Assembly: GCF_014196805.1 (NCBI RefSeq)
Contig: NZ_JACIEI010000001.1
Span: 616,796 to 680,795 of the forward strand
Source: Sulfitobacter undariae
GTDB lineage: Bacteria; Pseudomonadota; Alphaproteobacteria; Rhodobacterales; Rhodobacteraceae
Length of the DNA: 64,000 bases
Direction of reading: 5' to 3'
Position numbers and translations under genes: made by a program. This document shows positions 46,096-56,040 of this stretch, in pieces. A model generated the notes under the pieces. It saw only the letters and a list, made by a program, of their open reading frames with translations. It ran no database searches and was not told the DNA's origin. How positions within the stretch are numbered: position 1 is the first letter of the stretch; each line of letters opens with the position of its first letter.

Positions 46096-47154
46096 ATGTC
46101 CAAAGTTGTCACAAATGAAGAGGTTGAAGATGTGTTGTCTTCGATCCGTCGGCTCGTATCCGAAGGGAAGCGCCCCCTTGCCGGTGTCGTCAGTCAGCCA
46201 CAAGAGCCTGTCGCCATGCAAGTCTCGGCGCCCGAACCTGCTGCTGAACTTACCACTTCACAGGACGTACCCGAAGCAGCAGATGTAGCAGCTGCTGTGG
46301 ACGAACCACCGTCGAGCCGCTTGGTGCTGACACCCGCTTTGCGCGTTGTCGACGTTCCAGACCAGAGTGCAGCCAGTGATGAAGGCCCTTTGGATCTTGG
46401 TTCTGTTGGCACAAAAATCACCACTGATACTGATGTAGCAGGGGACACGCCTGCATCTCACACTCTTGATGACAATCTTGCCGAGGTTTCGCGGGTAAAG
46501 GTCAATCCAAACCTGCACGGCGCGATGCCCTATAGCGATGCCACGCCAGAGGTCTCCCAGCAGGGGGTGGATAGCGGCGATGACGGCGACTGGGCCGACG
46601 AAATCGCGATAGATGACCTGCCGCAGAGCGAAGCACCGCCTACAATCGTGCTAGATGCAAAAGCAGTACCTGATTTGAATTTGGGCGTTGCCGAGCAGGA
46701 CGCGAACTTTCTGACAGCGGATGTACCGCTGACGGCTAAAATCGCCGCATTGGGCGCCGCAATGGGCAAGTCGACCGAGAATTGGGAGCCCGATGGTGAC
46801 GAAGCCAACGAGTTGGCAGCTGAAAAAACGCCGACGATGGCGTGGGAAGAGGATGCCGAATTCGATGCAAAAGGCACACCTTTGCAATCCCCGCCAGTTG
46901 AGACAGTTGCTGACCATGATGAGACCTTTGCTGACCATTATGAGGACGCGCATGAACCGTTAGAGCAAGCGGCCTCAAAACCCGGCTTGGGCAGCGATGA
47001 TCAGTTGCTGGACGAAGACGCATTGCGCGAATTGGTAAGTGAAATTGTTCGCGAAGAGCTTCAGGGTGCTTTGGGGGAACGTATCACGCGCAATGTGCGC
47101 AAACTGGTTCGCCGTGAAATCCACCGCGCGTTGACCGCGCAGGAAATGGAATAA
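46096..47154 (+). CDS. PopZ-like acidic polar-organizing protein candidate
   Basis: A 352-residue, strongly acidic protein with low-complexity Asp/Glu/Pro-rich middle (about 30-300) between two helical ends. The N-terminal helix EVEDVLSSIRRLVSEGK (about 9-25) and the C-terminal ALRELVSEIVREELQG to RREIHRALTAQ block (about 312-350) recall the PopZ/DUF2497 layout, in which such helices form polar condensates and bind partners. Function inferred. It stands alone between tolC and the convergent cobQ. Confidence 0.7.
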   Translation: MSKVVTNEEVEDVLSSIRRLVSEGKRPLAGVVSQPQEPVAMQVSAPEPAAELTTSQDVPEAADVAAAVDEPPSSRLVLTPALRVVDVPDQSAASDEGPLDLGSVGTKITTDTDVAGDTPASHTLDDNLAEVSRVKVNPNLHGAMPYSDATPEVSQQGVDSGDDGDWADEIAIDDLPQSEAPPTIVLDAKAVPDLNLGVAEQDANFLTADVPLTAKIAALGAAMGKSTENWEPDGDEANELAAEKTPTMAWEEDAEFDAKGTPLQSPPVETVADHDETFADHYEDAHEPLEQAASKPGLGSDDQLLDEDALRELVSEIVREELQGALGERITRNVRKLVRREIHRALTAQEME

Positions 47155-47157
47155 ACC

Positions 47158-48618
47158 CTATCTGACCTCGGCGGCCGCAGCGAGTAGCGCGTCGAGGTCA
47201 AAGTAGCTTTCTATATGGGCGGCAAGGGCATCGAGGGTTTCCTCTACCTGATCCTCAAACAGGACAGATGAAGGGGCGCCCAGTGCCGCCAGATAGGCGC
47301 TACGAAACATATCTGACGCAAAAATTCCATGTAAATAGCAGCCTAACACACGGCCATTGCGGCTGGCAGCGCCATCATCGTCTGCGCCAAAACGTAGCCA
47401 GGGATGTGCGCAATCTGGACCAGTGGTTTTCCCCATGTGAATTTCATATCCGCTCAATTCGGCACCGCTCTCTAGATGGGTACCTAGGCGAAGAGATAGG
47501 TTTTTGACTGGTTCTAGGATCGTATGCACATCCAGATGGCCCAATCCGTCCACTGTGCCTGCTGGCCCCTCAATCCCTTCGGGGTCGCTGATGGTTTTTC
47601 CCAGCATCTGATAGCCACCGCATAGCCCCATCACATGCCCGCCCCGCCGGATATGCGCGGCAATATCAATGTCCCAACCCGCAGATTTTAGCTCGGCCAG
47701 ATCACTGATGGTGGATTTGCTACCCACCAAGAGCACCAGATCAGCATCAGCGGGAAGGGGGGTGCCCTGTGTGATCATCCGCAAATCAACGGATGGCTCT
47801 GCCAGCAGCGGGTCAAGGTCGTCGAAATTGGCAATACGTGGCAGTTGCGGCACCGCGATGACCAGCCCAGAGCCACCTGATCGGGCGCGGGCAGGCAGGT
47901 CCATGACATCTTCGGCGGGCAGGCGGGCCGCAGGGGTGAACCAAGGCAAGACACCCAGACTGGGCCAGCCGGTGCGCGCCGCGATATCATCACGTCCGCT
48001 ATCAAAGAGGCTGCGATCGCCCCGAAACTTGTTCACGCAGAACCCTTTGATCATTGCATTGTCATCAGCATCCAAAACCGCCTGAGTGCCCACAATTTGT
48101 GCAATGACCCCGCCGCGGTCAATATCGCCCATCAAAATCACAGGCACATTGGCTGCACGGGCAAAACCCATGTTGGCAATATCGCCAGCGCGCAAGTTCG
48201 TCTCGGCAGGGGAGCCGGCACCTTCGATCACAATCAGATCACATTGCGTTGCCAACCTGTGAAAGCTCTCGAGGACGCGGGGCATTAGCGTATCTTTGTT
48301 GCGGCCAAAGGCGCGGGCTTCTTGGGTGCCCACAACTTGCCCCTGAACGATCACTTGTGCGCCTGTAGATGTCTGGGGTTTGAGCAAAACGGGATTCATA
48401 TCTGTGTGGGGCGGCACGCCACTTGCCCGTGCCTGTAGTGCCTGAGCGCGCCCGATCTCGCCGCCATCAGACGTCACCGCAGCATTGTTGGACATGTTTT
48501 GCGGTTTGAAAGGGCGGACATTCAGGCCACGTGCGCGGCAAGCGCGTAAAATGCCTGCTACGATCATGGATTTGCCGACATTACTGCCTGTGCCCTGAAT
48601 CATGATCGCTTTTGCCAT
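47158..48618 (-). CDS. cobQ: Cobyric acid synthase CobQ
   Basis: ATP-dependent amidotransferase that amidates adenosylcobyrinate a,c-diamide to cobyric acid in B12 synthesis. From ATG 48618 it has 486 residues with the P-loop [10 protein letters not shown] at the start, [13 protein letters not shown], and the glutaminase Cys in [13 protein letters not shown] 72-residue longer frame reaches into the DUF6280 terminator and is rejected. No other cob genes are in the window. Confidence 0.96.
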   Translation of the reverse strand: MAKAIMIQGTGSNVGKSMIVAGILRACRARGLNVRPFKPQNMSNNAAVTSDGGEIGRAQALQARASGVPPHTDMNPVLLKPQTSTGAQVIVQGQVVGTQEARAFGRNKDTLMPRVLESFHRLATQCDLIVIEGAGSPAETNLRAGDIANMGFARAANVPVILMGDIDRGGVIAQIVGTQAVLDADDNAMIKGFCVNKFRGDRSLFDSGRDDIAARTGWPSLGVLPWFTPAARLPAEDVMDLPARARSGGSGLVIAVPQLPRIANFDDLDPLLAEPSVDLRMITQGTPLPADADLVLLVGSKSTISDLAELKSAGWDIDIAAHIRRGGHVMGLCGGYQMLGKTISDPEGIEGPAGTVDGLGHLDVHTILEPVKNLSLRLGTHLESGAELSGYEIHMGKTTGPDCAHPWLRFGADDDGAASRNGRVLGCYLHGIFASDMFRSAYLAALGAPSSVLFEDQVEETLDALAAHIESYFDLDALLAAAAEVR

Positions 48619-48689
48619 TGTCTGCACCCTACCTATAGTTTGGCGAAAATTGACGCAAATCACAGAGGAGGGGAAGGGGCGATTACATA

Positions 48690-48716
48690 TAAAAAAACGC
48701 AGCCCGAAAGCTGCGT
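48690..48716 (-). terminator. Terminator of the DUF6280 gene
   Basis: On the minus strand ACGCAGC pairs with GCTGCGT around CCGAAA-type loop and is followed by TTTTTTT. It ends the small-protein gene before cobQ. Confidence 0.88.
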
Positions 48717-48748
48717 CTTTTTTAAGTAGTGGTAAGCAGTCGTCGCGA

Positions 48749-49069
48749 TTAAGCGGCTTCTGCCTGTTGTGCAGCATTGCGGCGTTCTGATTCTTCGCGC
48801 GACAGGGCAACGGAAGTCCGTACACCTTTGCCAACGAAATCCATTAGGCCAGTCACAACACGTTCGTTCGGGTCGATACCAGCACAGCTAAGTACTTCAC
48901 GGCCATCGCGCGAACGCGCCCAGCGAGCGATTTGCTCTGGACCGTTGCCGTATTTTTTATCATCTGCGATTGCATCATCAAGTGCAGCCAATACTACGGC
49001 TGCAAATAGTTTCCGGGCACGGTTACCTTGTTCGTTATTAAAGGCTGTGCCATCAACGAAATCTTTCAA
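48749..49069 (-). CDS. DUF6280-family conserved small protein
   Basis: A 106-residue protein with [20 protein letters not shown] and [14 protein letters not shown], nearly invariant in the Rhodobacterales homologues I recall. It starts at TTG 49069 with AAGGAC six bases upstream, and the nearer ATG 49085 is out of frame. No function is known. It is charged and soluble, without signal peptide, and lies divergent from efp. Confidence 0.85.
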   Translation of the reverse strand: MKDFVDGTAFNNEQGNRARKLFAAVVLAALDDAIADDKKYGNGPEQIARWARSRDGREVLSCAGIDPNERVVTGLMDFVGKGVRTSVALSREESERRNAAQQAEAA

Positions 49070-49288
49070 CTCGTCGTCCTTCCATTATTCTTGCTCTTGT
49101 CATTTACGGCGTTTGACCCTTCTGACAGATGTAGAGCGATTCGGATACCCTGTTAATGCATATCCGACATGCGTAATTTGCATATCTTTTTCGGGATATG
49201 GCACCAAACAGGCTGCCTTGTGTGTGGTTCGTCCACAATATATAGGACGGGGCAACATATCATCAACCTTTTGCCAGAGTTTTGCCAC

Positions 49289-49852
49289 ATGCCCAAAATC
49301 AACGGAAACGAGATTCGCCCCGGAAACGTACTTGAACATAATGGCGGTCTATGGGCCGCTGTTAAGGTTGATCACGTAAAACCGGGTAAAGGTGGTGCAT
49401 TTGCGCAAGTCGAATTGAAGAACCTGCGCAACGGTTCCAAGCTCAACGAACGCTTTCGCAGCGCGGATAAGGTTGAACGTGTGCGTCTAGAGCAAAAAGA
49501 CCAACAATTCCTTTATGAAGATTCGGGTATGTTGGTTCTGATGGACACAGATACATATGAGCAGGTCCAGCTTGCTGCGGATTTGCTGGGTGATCGCCGC
49601 CCGTTTTTGCAAGATGGCATGATGATTGTGGTCGAATACCACGAAGACGAAGCGATCAACGCTGCTTTGCCGCAAAAAGTGACCTGCAAAATTGTCGAGA
49701 CCGAGCCGGTTGTCAAAGGCCAGACCGCAGCCAACTCTTTCAAGCCTGCAATTTTGGACAACGGTATCAAGGTTTCTGTGCCGCCCTTCGTTGGGCAGGG
49801 TGAAGATATCATCGTGAATACCGAAACATTCGAGTACGTAGAACGCGCCTAA
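49289..49852 (+). CDS. efp: Elongation factor P
   Basis: Relieves ribosome stalling at polyproline stretches. ATG 49289 gives 187 residues ([13 protein letters not shown]), the usual length, with the modified lysine expected at K34 in VKPGKGGAF. The lysine loop and the OB domains are intact. A longer frame back to 49169 has no conserved residues. Divergent from the DUF6280 gene. Confidence 0.97.
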   Translation: MPKINGNEIRPGNVLEHNGGLWAAVKVDHVKPGKGGAFAQVELKNLRNGSKLNERFRSADKVERVRLEQKDQQFLYEDSGMLVLMDTDTYEQVQLAADLLGDRRPFLQDGMMIVVEYHEDEAINAALPQKVTCKIVETEPVVKGQTAANSFKPAILDNGIKVSVPPFVGQGEDIIVNTETFEYVERA

Positions 49853-49878
49853 TCAAACATATCTACCTTCAGAACAGT

Positions 49879-49905
49879 AAACGCAGCCCTTCGGGGCTGC
49901 GTTTT
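49879..49905 (+). terminator. Terminator between efp and ygfZ
   Basis: AAACGCAGCCC (49879-49889) and GGGCTGCGTTT (49894-49904) form a perfect 11-bp stem on a TTCG tetraloop, then T. It serves efp and may act on the convergent ygfZ too. Confidence 0.93.
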
Positions 49906-49909
49906 GCAT

Positions 49910-50653
49910 TTAATCGAGGCGTGTGACGGTTGTGCCTTCTGCATCCATCGGGGCCGTGGCACGGTCAAAGCGTAGATAAGCCAACGCCTCATCCCCTGAG
50001 CGGGTGAGTAGGGTGCCTGCGGCTTTGCCATCCGCAATGATCGGCGTTCCTGTTCCAGCTGCCCCCGACAGGCGGACCTTGGCCAACCCTTTGCGCAATT
50101 CGGTCTTGTGCTTCATGCGTGCAGTTACTTCCTGACCCACATAACACCCCTTGCGAAAATCAACGCCGTGCAAACGCTCAAATCCCATTTCGAGGATGAA
50201 GGTATCTGGGGTCAATTCAACACCGGTTTGAGGGATCATATGCGCCACATAGATCGCGGGCCAATCTGTCGTATCTTCGGGTTGCTCGGTATCGCGGTAA
50301 GCCCGCCAGCCTAATGCCTCATGCCGCGGGTCGGGCAGGGCATCTGCAGGGGGCGTATCTATGCCACGGTGCAAATGGAGGTCTGTAGCAGCGATCTGCA
50401 CATCGGCACGCAGCTTGTACATGCTCAGGCGCTGCAAAAGCATGTCTGCCTGCGTTGCTTCAGCATCCAGCAGGATGTCATCGCCCTCGGCGAACAGGAA
50501 GAAATCGGCCATGTATTTGCCCTGTGGTGACAGTAGAGCTGAGTAAACCAGCCCATCGTCAATGCCGTCGATGTTATTGGTCACCAACCCTTGCAAGAAG
50601 GAGCGAACGTCTGCACCGCTGAGGCGCAGGATACGGCGGGAAGATGCGGTCAT
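49910..50653 (-). CDS. ygfZ: YgfZ/CAF17-like folate-binding Fe-S repair protein
   Basis: A GCVT-fold protein of 247 residues from ATG 50653 (AAAGGAT upstream) that helps repair or make some iron-sulfur enzymes using folate. The signature KGCYVGQEVTARMKHK, with the redox Cys, is present, and LSGADVRSFLQGLVTNN is the N-terminal block. Divergent from the glycosyltransferase gene. Confidence 0.93.
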   Translation of the reverse strand: MTASSRRILRLSGADVRSFLQGLVTNNIDGIDDGLVYSALLSPQGKYMADFFLFAEGDDILLDAEATQADMLLQRLSMYKLRADVQIAATDLHLHRGIDTPPADALPDPRHEALGWRAYRDTEQPEDTTDWPAIYVAHMIPQTGVELTPDTFILEMGFERLHGVDFRKGCYVGQEVTARMKHKTELRKGLAKVRLSGAAGTGTPIIADGKAAGTLLTRSGDEALAYLRFDRATAPMDAEGTTVTRLD

Positions 50654-50729
50654 CGGGGTATCCTTTTGATGTTGAGCTACATATAACAATTCAGGCTCCG
50701 TTTTACAGGGGCATGTTGAAGGAGCCATG

Positions 50730-51413
50730 ATGCGGGCGCAAATTTCAGTGATTGTTCCCACCCTCAACACAGAGGCGACGCTGGCCAGTTGCTTTGGCGC
50801 GCTGATGGAAGGGCTGGACGCCGGATTGATCCGCGAGTTGATCGTGAGTGACGGTGGGTCAGAGGATGCAAGCGGTGCCGTTGCTCAGGCGTGGGGTGCG
50901 CAGGTTGTGCATGGCCCTGCCTCACGCGGGGGGCAGTTGCAACGTGGTGTGGCGGCGGCGCAGGGTGAATGGCTGTTGATCCTGCACGCCGATACGGTGC
51001 TGAGCAAAGGCTGGACCGATGCGATACGTAGAAAAATCTTGGATAAAGAGACCGCGAGCTGGTTCAGTCTCGCGTTTGATCAGGGTGGTGGCGCTGCAAG
51101 GCTGGTCGCGGGTTGGGCCAATCTGCGCAGCCGCATGGGCCTGCCGTACGGTGACCAAGGGCTGTTGATACACCGCGATCTCTATACGGCTGTCGGCGGC
51201 TATCTTGACCAGCCTTTGATGGAAGACGTCGCTATTGCGCGCGCGTTGCGCGGACGGTTGACGCGGATAGATGCGCAAGCGGTCACCTCGGCGGATAAAT
51301 ATCGCCAACAAGGATGGCTGCGGCGCGGGGGGCGCAACCTGTGGACACTGGTGCGCTATGTGGCAGGTACATCCCCCGAACGGCTGGCACAGGCTTACCG
51401 CCGAGAGACGTAA
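50730..51413 (+). CDS. TIGR04283-type glycosyltransferase
   Basis: A soluble GT2-fold enzyme of about 227 residues. The nucleotide-sugar site ISVIVPTLNTEAT and VSDGGSED and the ILHADT acidic motif are visible, and GLPYGDQGLLIHRDLY and PLMEDVAIARAL fit the TIGR04283 group. GGAG (50721-50724) lies five bases before ATG 50730; an ATG one codon earlier is too close. The acceptor is unknown. It runs convergently to the ABC exporter. Confidence 0.88.
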   Translation: MRAQISVIVPTLNTEATLASCFGALMEGLDAGLIRELIVSDGGSEDASGAVAQAWGAQVVHGPASRGGQLQRGVAAAQGEWLLILHADTVLSKGWTDAIRRKILDKETASWFSLAFDQGGGAARLVAGWANLRSRMGLPYGDQGLLIHRDLYTAVGGYLDQPLMEDVAIARALRGRLTRIDAQAVTSADKYRQQGWLRRGGRNLWTLVRYVAGTSPERLAQAYRRET

Positions 51414-51471
51414 TTCGCTGGGCGCAATGGCCCTCTCCCTGTGATGTCTGTGACCTCAGACGGAGAGGCGT

Positions 51472-53331
51472 TTAATTTCCAAAGAAATGCTGGCCGATGC
51501 GTTGCAGTATGTTTGGCTGCCTTTCGGGTTCGGGCGCATCATGCCGACCTATGGTATTGGTCGTACGGTCCGATACTGTTTTGCCGTCACGGAACTGTAA
51601 ACGGTACAGGTCAGCATAGATGCCACCCCGCTCTAGCAACTCCTCGTGGGTGCCCTGATCTACGGCGCGGCCACGGTCCATCACGATGATTTTATCCGCA
51701 TTCCGAATGGTGCTCAGGCGGTGTGCGATCACTAAAGTGGTACGCCCCTGCGAAAGCCGGTCCAGCGCGTCTTGCACAACTTGTTCGGATTGCGCATCCA
51801 GCGCGCTGGTGGCTTCGTCCAACAACAGTACTGGCGTGTTGCGCAGCAAGGCGCGGGCAATGACGACACGTTGGCGTTGACCACCCGATAGCGCAGAACC
51901 ACGCGGCCCCACATGGGTATCAAGCCCTTTTTCCAACTGTGGCAGAAAATCTGAGACAAAGGCAGCATCAAGCACGTTCTTCAGTTGCTCATCGGTGACA
52001 TCCGTGCGGCCCAGAACGATATTTTCGCGTAGGGTTTCATCAAAAAGAAGGGCTTCTTGGCTGACCACTGAAAACAATGTCCGCAAGTCGGGAATCGCCA
52101 TTTCCGTCGTGGCAACGCCGCCAATGCGCACATCTCCGCTGTTTGGGTCCAGAAGGCGGGTCAGCAGGTTAAAGATTGTCGATTTACCCGCGCCAGATGC
52201 GCCAACCAATGCTGTGGTTTTACCTGCCTCTGCCGTGAGCGAAAGATCATGCAGCACTTGCGTTTCCCCAAAGGACAGCGACACGTCTTGCAATGTGATA
52301 TCGGCGCCAGAAGTAGGCGCTGGAATGGGCGTATCGGGGCTCTTGAGGTGCAAGGGTGCATCCATCAATTCTTTGAGGCGCTCTAGCGCGGAAGCGGCGA
52401 CTTGCCATTGACCGCTGATCGCACCCAACCTGCGCAGCGGGCTAAAGGCAAAACCCATCGCAGTGAAAAAGGTCATGAATTCACCGATGGTCTTGTCACC
52501 GTCCATAATTTCGGAGCCGCCGTACAGGATCACGGCCATAAATCCGACACCCGAGATAATATCGATCATCGCCGGAATGGCAGAGCTGCCAAAAGCGGTG
52601 CGCACTTGGGTGGTGACAAAAAGATCTGTGATGTCGCGGTACTGACGGGATTGATATTCCTCAAGCGCGTTCAGTTTGACCTGCACAATGCCATGAAACA
52701 CTTCGTCCAGACGGGTGGATAGGGTGGCCCCCAAATCGCGTGCTTCGCGTGCGCGCCTGCGGACAAAACGTTGCGCAAAGGCGGCTGGTAGCACCATGAT
52801 CGGAATACCGATGCAGGCCAGTAGCGCCCAGACAGGATCAATGGAAATGGTCACACCCAGCAGAACCAACAGCCCGATAAAATCGCGTCCAGCGCCCGTG
52901 ATGACCGCACGCCAAACATCGCCAATGGCGTTCACATCCGATTGCACGCGCTGCACCAGAAACCCCGGGGGGTGCGATTGGTGAAATGCACCATCTTGCT
53001 GCATCATACGTGCCAGCAGATCGATCCGCATATCCGCAGCCGAGCGTTGGGAAATACCAGTCAGCAGAACCTTTTGCGCAACGCCAGAGACCGCACGTAG
53101 CAAAAATATTCCCATCAGGACAAACCCGACGATCAGCAACCACGCCTTGTCGCCGCCAACAAACACACGGTCAAACATCGGCTCCATCAGCTTGGCCATG
53201 GCGCCCAAGGTTGACCCCTCAATGGTCATGAAAAGCAATGCGAGCAATAGTTTACCGATGTGGCGGCGTAAATAATCGCGCCATAGCCAACGCAACAGTT
53301 CGCCCGAGGTGTAGGTTTGTTCGGTACTCAT
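51472..53331 (-). CDS. MsbA-like ABC exporter
   Basis: A 619-residue half-transporter: six-helix membrane domain (about 15-330) and nucleotide-binding domain about 370-600 with Walker A GASGAGKST, signature LSGGQRQR, Walker B VLLLDEATSALD and switch His in VIAHRLST. It forms a homodimer; lipid-A precursor or lipid transport is likely. ATG 53331 with AAAGG upstream is chosen over a 62-residue longer frame. Divergent from the aminotransferase at 53491. Confidence 0.93.
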   Translation of the reverse strand: MSTEQTYTSGELLRWLWRDYLRRHIGKLLLALLFMTIEGSTLGAMAKLMEPMFDRVFVGGDKAWLLIVGFVLMGIFLLRAVSGVAQKVLLTGISQRSAADMRIDLLARMMQQDGAFHQSHPPGFLVQRVQSDVNAIGDVWRAVITGAGRDFIGLLVLLGVTISIDPVWALLACIGIPIMVLPAAFAQRFVRRRAREARDLGATLSTRLDEVFHGIVQVKLNALEEYQSRQYRDITDLFVTTQVRTAFGSSAIPAMIDIISGVGFMAVILYGGSEIMDGDKTIGEFMTFFTAMGFAFSPLRRLGAISGQWQVAASALERLKELMDAPLHLKSPDTPIPAPTSGADITLQDVSLSFGETQVLHDLSLTAEAGKTTALVGASGAGKSTIFNLLTRLLDPNSGDVRIGGVATTEMAIPDLRTLFSVVSQEALLFDETLRENIVLGRTDVTDEQLKNVLDAAFVSDFLPQLEKGLDTHVGPRGSALSGGQRQRVVIARALLRNTPVLLLDEATSALDAQSEQVVQDALDRLSQGRTTLVIAHRLSTIRNADKIIVMDRGRAVDQGTHEELLERGGIYADLYRLQFRDGKTVSDRTTNTIGRHDAPEPERQPNILQRIGQHFFGN

Positions 53332-53490
53332 CAATCTGTCGGCCTTTATTTTGAGCGTCTGCACGTTCGGGGGACCATAATGCGCACAAGGGGGCGGGGC
53401 AAGCGGCGCAAAGATTGACGAGCAGATTGCGGGGAGTATGGTGCAGCGAAAGCGGCATGCCGTATCTGTTTGAGAGATAGGAATATAGAA

Positions 53491-54699
53491 ATGACGAACA
53501 GCCCAAATCTGTCCCATGGACGTGGATACCTTGCTATTCCTGGTCCATCAGTGATGCCAGAGGCAGTTTTGCAGGCAATGCACCGCGCTGCTCCGAATAT
53601 TTACGGTGGTGAATTGGTAGAGGCGATGCCCGGCATTATCGCCGATCTTAAACGTGTGGCCCGTACAAAACACTACGCAACAATCTATATCGGCAACGGG
53701 CATGCTGCATGGGAAGCGGCGCTGAGCAATGTGGTCGCCCCCGGCGACCGCGTTCTGGTGCCTGCGACGGGCCGGTTCGGCCATGGCTGGGGGGATGTTG
53801 CCACAGGTCTGGGGGCCGAGGCACAGGTGATTGATTTTGGTAAATCCTCTCCCATTGATCTGGATAGGGTCGCCGAAGCGCTGGCGCAGGACAAAGATCA
53901 CGAAATCAAAGCAGTGCTGGCTGTGCATGTGGACACGTCTGGATCAGTTCTAAGCGATATCAAAGGTTTGCGTGCTGTCATGGATGCGGCGGGGCACCCT
54001 GCATTGTTGATGGTCGATTGCATTGCCTCGCTGGGCTGTGACCAGTTCGAGATGGACGCATGGGGTGTCGATGTCATGGTGACAGGGTGTCAAAAGGGCC
54101 TGATGGTGCCTCCGGGGTGTTCATTTGTGTTCTTTAATGACCGTGCACAAGCGGTGCGTGATGCCATGCCGCGTGTCAGCCGCTATTGGGACTGGAACCA
54201 GCGCAGCACCGCAACAGAGTTCTGGCAATATTTCAACGGAACAGGCCCGACGCATCACTTGTTCGGGTTACAGGTTGCTTTGGGCATGATCCACGACGAG
54301 GGATTGGAAAACGTTTGGGCACGCCACGGCGTTCTGGCGCGTGCGGTCTGGGCCGCCTGTGATGCATGGTCAACCGAGGGCGATTTGCGCCTGAACATCA
54401 CCAACCCTGCACACCGTAGCACGGCGGTGACGGCGTTGCGTCTGGGGGGCAGTGACGGTACGCGCTTGCGCAATTGGGTCGAGAGCGAATTGGGCCTGAC
54501 GCTGGGGATCGGCCTTGGCATGGCAGAGCCGAACGATCCTGCGCGGGACGCGTTTTTCCGATTGGGTCACATGGGGCATGTGAACGGTCAGATGATTATG
54601 GGCCTGCTCGGCGGGATGCAGGCGGGCATGTCCAGCCTTGGCATCACCCATGGGCGGGGCGCATTGGATGCAGCAGCAGAGGTGATCGCGGGCCACTAA
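53491..54699 (+). CDS. Class V aminotransferase, alanine/serine-glyoxylate type
   Basis: A PLP enzyme of 402 residues with an AGXT-like layout: YLAIPGPSVMPEAV at the N-terminus, VDCIASLGCDQFEMD with the PLP aspartate, and the lysine in TGCQKGLMVPPG. It should transfer an amino group to glyoxylate from serine or alanine. ATG 53491 follows AGATAGGAA. It is longer than and only a distant relative of the enzyme at 24620-25744. Confidence 0.87.
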   Translation: MTNSPNLSHGRGYLAIPGPSVMPEAVLQAMHRAAPNIYGGELVEAMPGIIADLKRVARTKHYATIYIGNGHAAWEAALSNVVAPGDRVLVPATGRFGHGWGDVATGLGAEAQVIDFGKSSPIDLDRVAEALAQDKDHEIKAVLAVHVDTSGSVLSDIKGLRAVMDAAGHPALLMVDCIASLGCDQFEMDAWGVDVMVTGCQKGLMVPPGCSFVFFNDRAQAVRDAMPRVSRYWDWNQRSTATEFWQYFNGTGPTHHLFGLQVALGMIHDEGLENVWARHGVLARAVWAACDAWSTEGDLRLNITNPAHRSTAVTALRLGGSDGTRLRNWVESELGLTLGIGLGMAEPNDPARDAFFRLGHMGHVNGQMIMGLLGGMQAGMSSLGITHGRGALDAAAEVIAGH

Positions 54700-54713
54700 A
54701 GCCGCCCGCAGTC

Positions 54714-55817
54714 TCAGCCTTGCTTGGCGTCCGCTAGGGCTTTGGGCAGGGCGGTCGCCAGCGCCTGCAACATCGCTGGCGTGCCGCAACTGATGCGGAT
54801 GCAGCGGTTCTGCGGGGCGACAAAGGGCATGCGCACAAAGATGCCTTGGGCAATCAACCCGTCCAGCACAGCTTTGGCAAAATCCCCGTCGCGGCCACAA
54901 TCAATTGTGACAAAATTAGTCGCGGAAGGCAGCGGGGTTAGCCCGTTGTCTTGGGCGATCTGCGCGATCTGGTCACGTGCCTGAGTGATCTGCTGTTGGA
55001 CTTGCGCCAGATAGGGTTGGTCGTTTAGCGCGGCCAAGGCGCCCGCTTGTGCGGCGCGGTTCATGCCGAAATGGTTGCGTACTTTGTGGAAGGCTTGGAT
55101 CAGGTCAGGGTGGCCGATGGCATAGCCGACACGTGCACCCGCCAGCCCGTAGGCTTTGGAAAAAGTACGCATGCGGATCAAGCGCGGATCATCTGCGGGC
55201 AGGGGCACTGCGGTGCCCTCAGGGGCGCATTCGACATAGGCTTCATCAAGGATCAGCAGCGTTGTGGCGGGTAAGTCATCCATCGCCTTTACGATGTCTT
55301 CCCCTTTGTGATGGCTTCCCATTGGGTTGTCGGGATTGGCCAGATAAACCAGTTTGGCATCCACTTCGGCGGCTTTGGCAAGCAGGCTTTGCGGGTCCTC
55401 GTGATCCTCAACGTAAGGCACCGCATGGAGTGTCCCGCCAAACCCCGCTACGTGGTAGTTGAACGTAGGATAGGCCCCCGCCGAAGTCACAACCGCGTCC
55501 TGCGGCCCGACCATCAACCGCACAATATAGCTGAGTAACCCGTCGATGCCTTCGCCGACCATGATGTGATCAGGGGTGCAGCCATGATGCGCGGCAAGGG
55601 CTGTGCGCAGATCATGGCTTTCGGGATCGCCGTACATCCATTGCGGCGCCTCGGCCATGGCGCGGATGGCTTGTGGAGAGGGGCCAAAGACGTTTTCATT
55701 TGCCCCCAACCGCGCCTCAAACGCAGAGCCGCGCGCGCGTTCTTGGGTTTCGGGGCCTACAAATGGCACTGTGGCAGGCAAGGACTGGGCGAGCGGGGTG
55801 AGGCGTATATGTGTCAT
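54714..55817 (-). CDS. hisC: Histidinol-phosphate aminotransferase-like class I/II enzyme
   Basis: Class I/II PLP enzyme of 367 residues. The PLP lysine is in FSKAYGLAGARVGYAIG, and LILDEAYVE and the C-terminal RISCGTP are typical of HisC. Another close aminotransferase function (for example aromatic or a second HisC) cannot be excluded. ATG 55817 lacks a clear Shine-Dalgarno; a longer frame is less conserved. Convergent with the aminotransferase at 53491 and divergent from the crotonase. Confidence 0.83.
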   Translation of the reverse strand: MTHIRLTPLAQSLPATVPFVGPETQERARGSAFEARLGANENVFGPSPQAIRAMAEAPQWMYGDPESHDLRTALAAHHGCTPDHIMVGEGIDGLLSYIVRLMVGPQDAVVTSAGAYPTFNYHVAGFGGTLHAVPYVEDHEDPQSLLAKAAEVDAKLVYLANPDNPMGSHHKGEDIVKAMDDLPATTLLILDEAYVECAPEGTAVPLPADDPRLIRMRTFSKAYGLAGARVGYAIGHPDLIQAFHKVRNHFGMNRAAQAGALAALNDQPYLAQVQQQITQARDQIAQIAQDNGLTPLPSATNFVTIDCGRDGDFAKAVLDGLIAQGIFVRMPFVAPQNRCIRISCGTPAMLQALATALPKALADAKQG

Positions 55818-56040
55818 GCGGCCAGTTAATGCAGGGGCGATGGGCAGAGCAAGGCCTGTGTGATCGCAAAGCCGGATATTTGGCCGCCGAGAGGCGGCAA
55901 GCACTGACGCTGCTTGTAAGGCGTGGGTTTGTCAGCGCAGAAAAGGGCGCGGTACTGTAAATTTAATTGCCGCTACGTTTTGCTGGAACGAACGGCCCAC
56001 ATCTGCTTGGCTGGCGATATTGTTTATCGGAGGAAAACCC

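Noticed and set aside
49100..49288. Extra open frames between DUF6280 and efp, including a longer EF-P start
   Set aside because: No conserved residues, no Shine-Dalgarno and no similarity to EF-P before [10 protein letters not shown].
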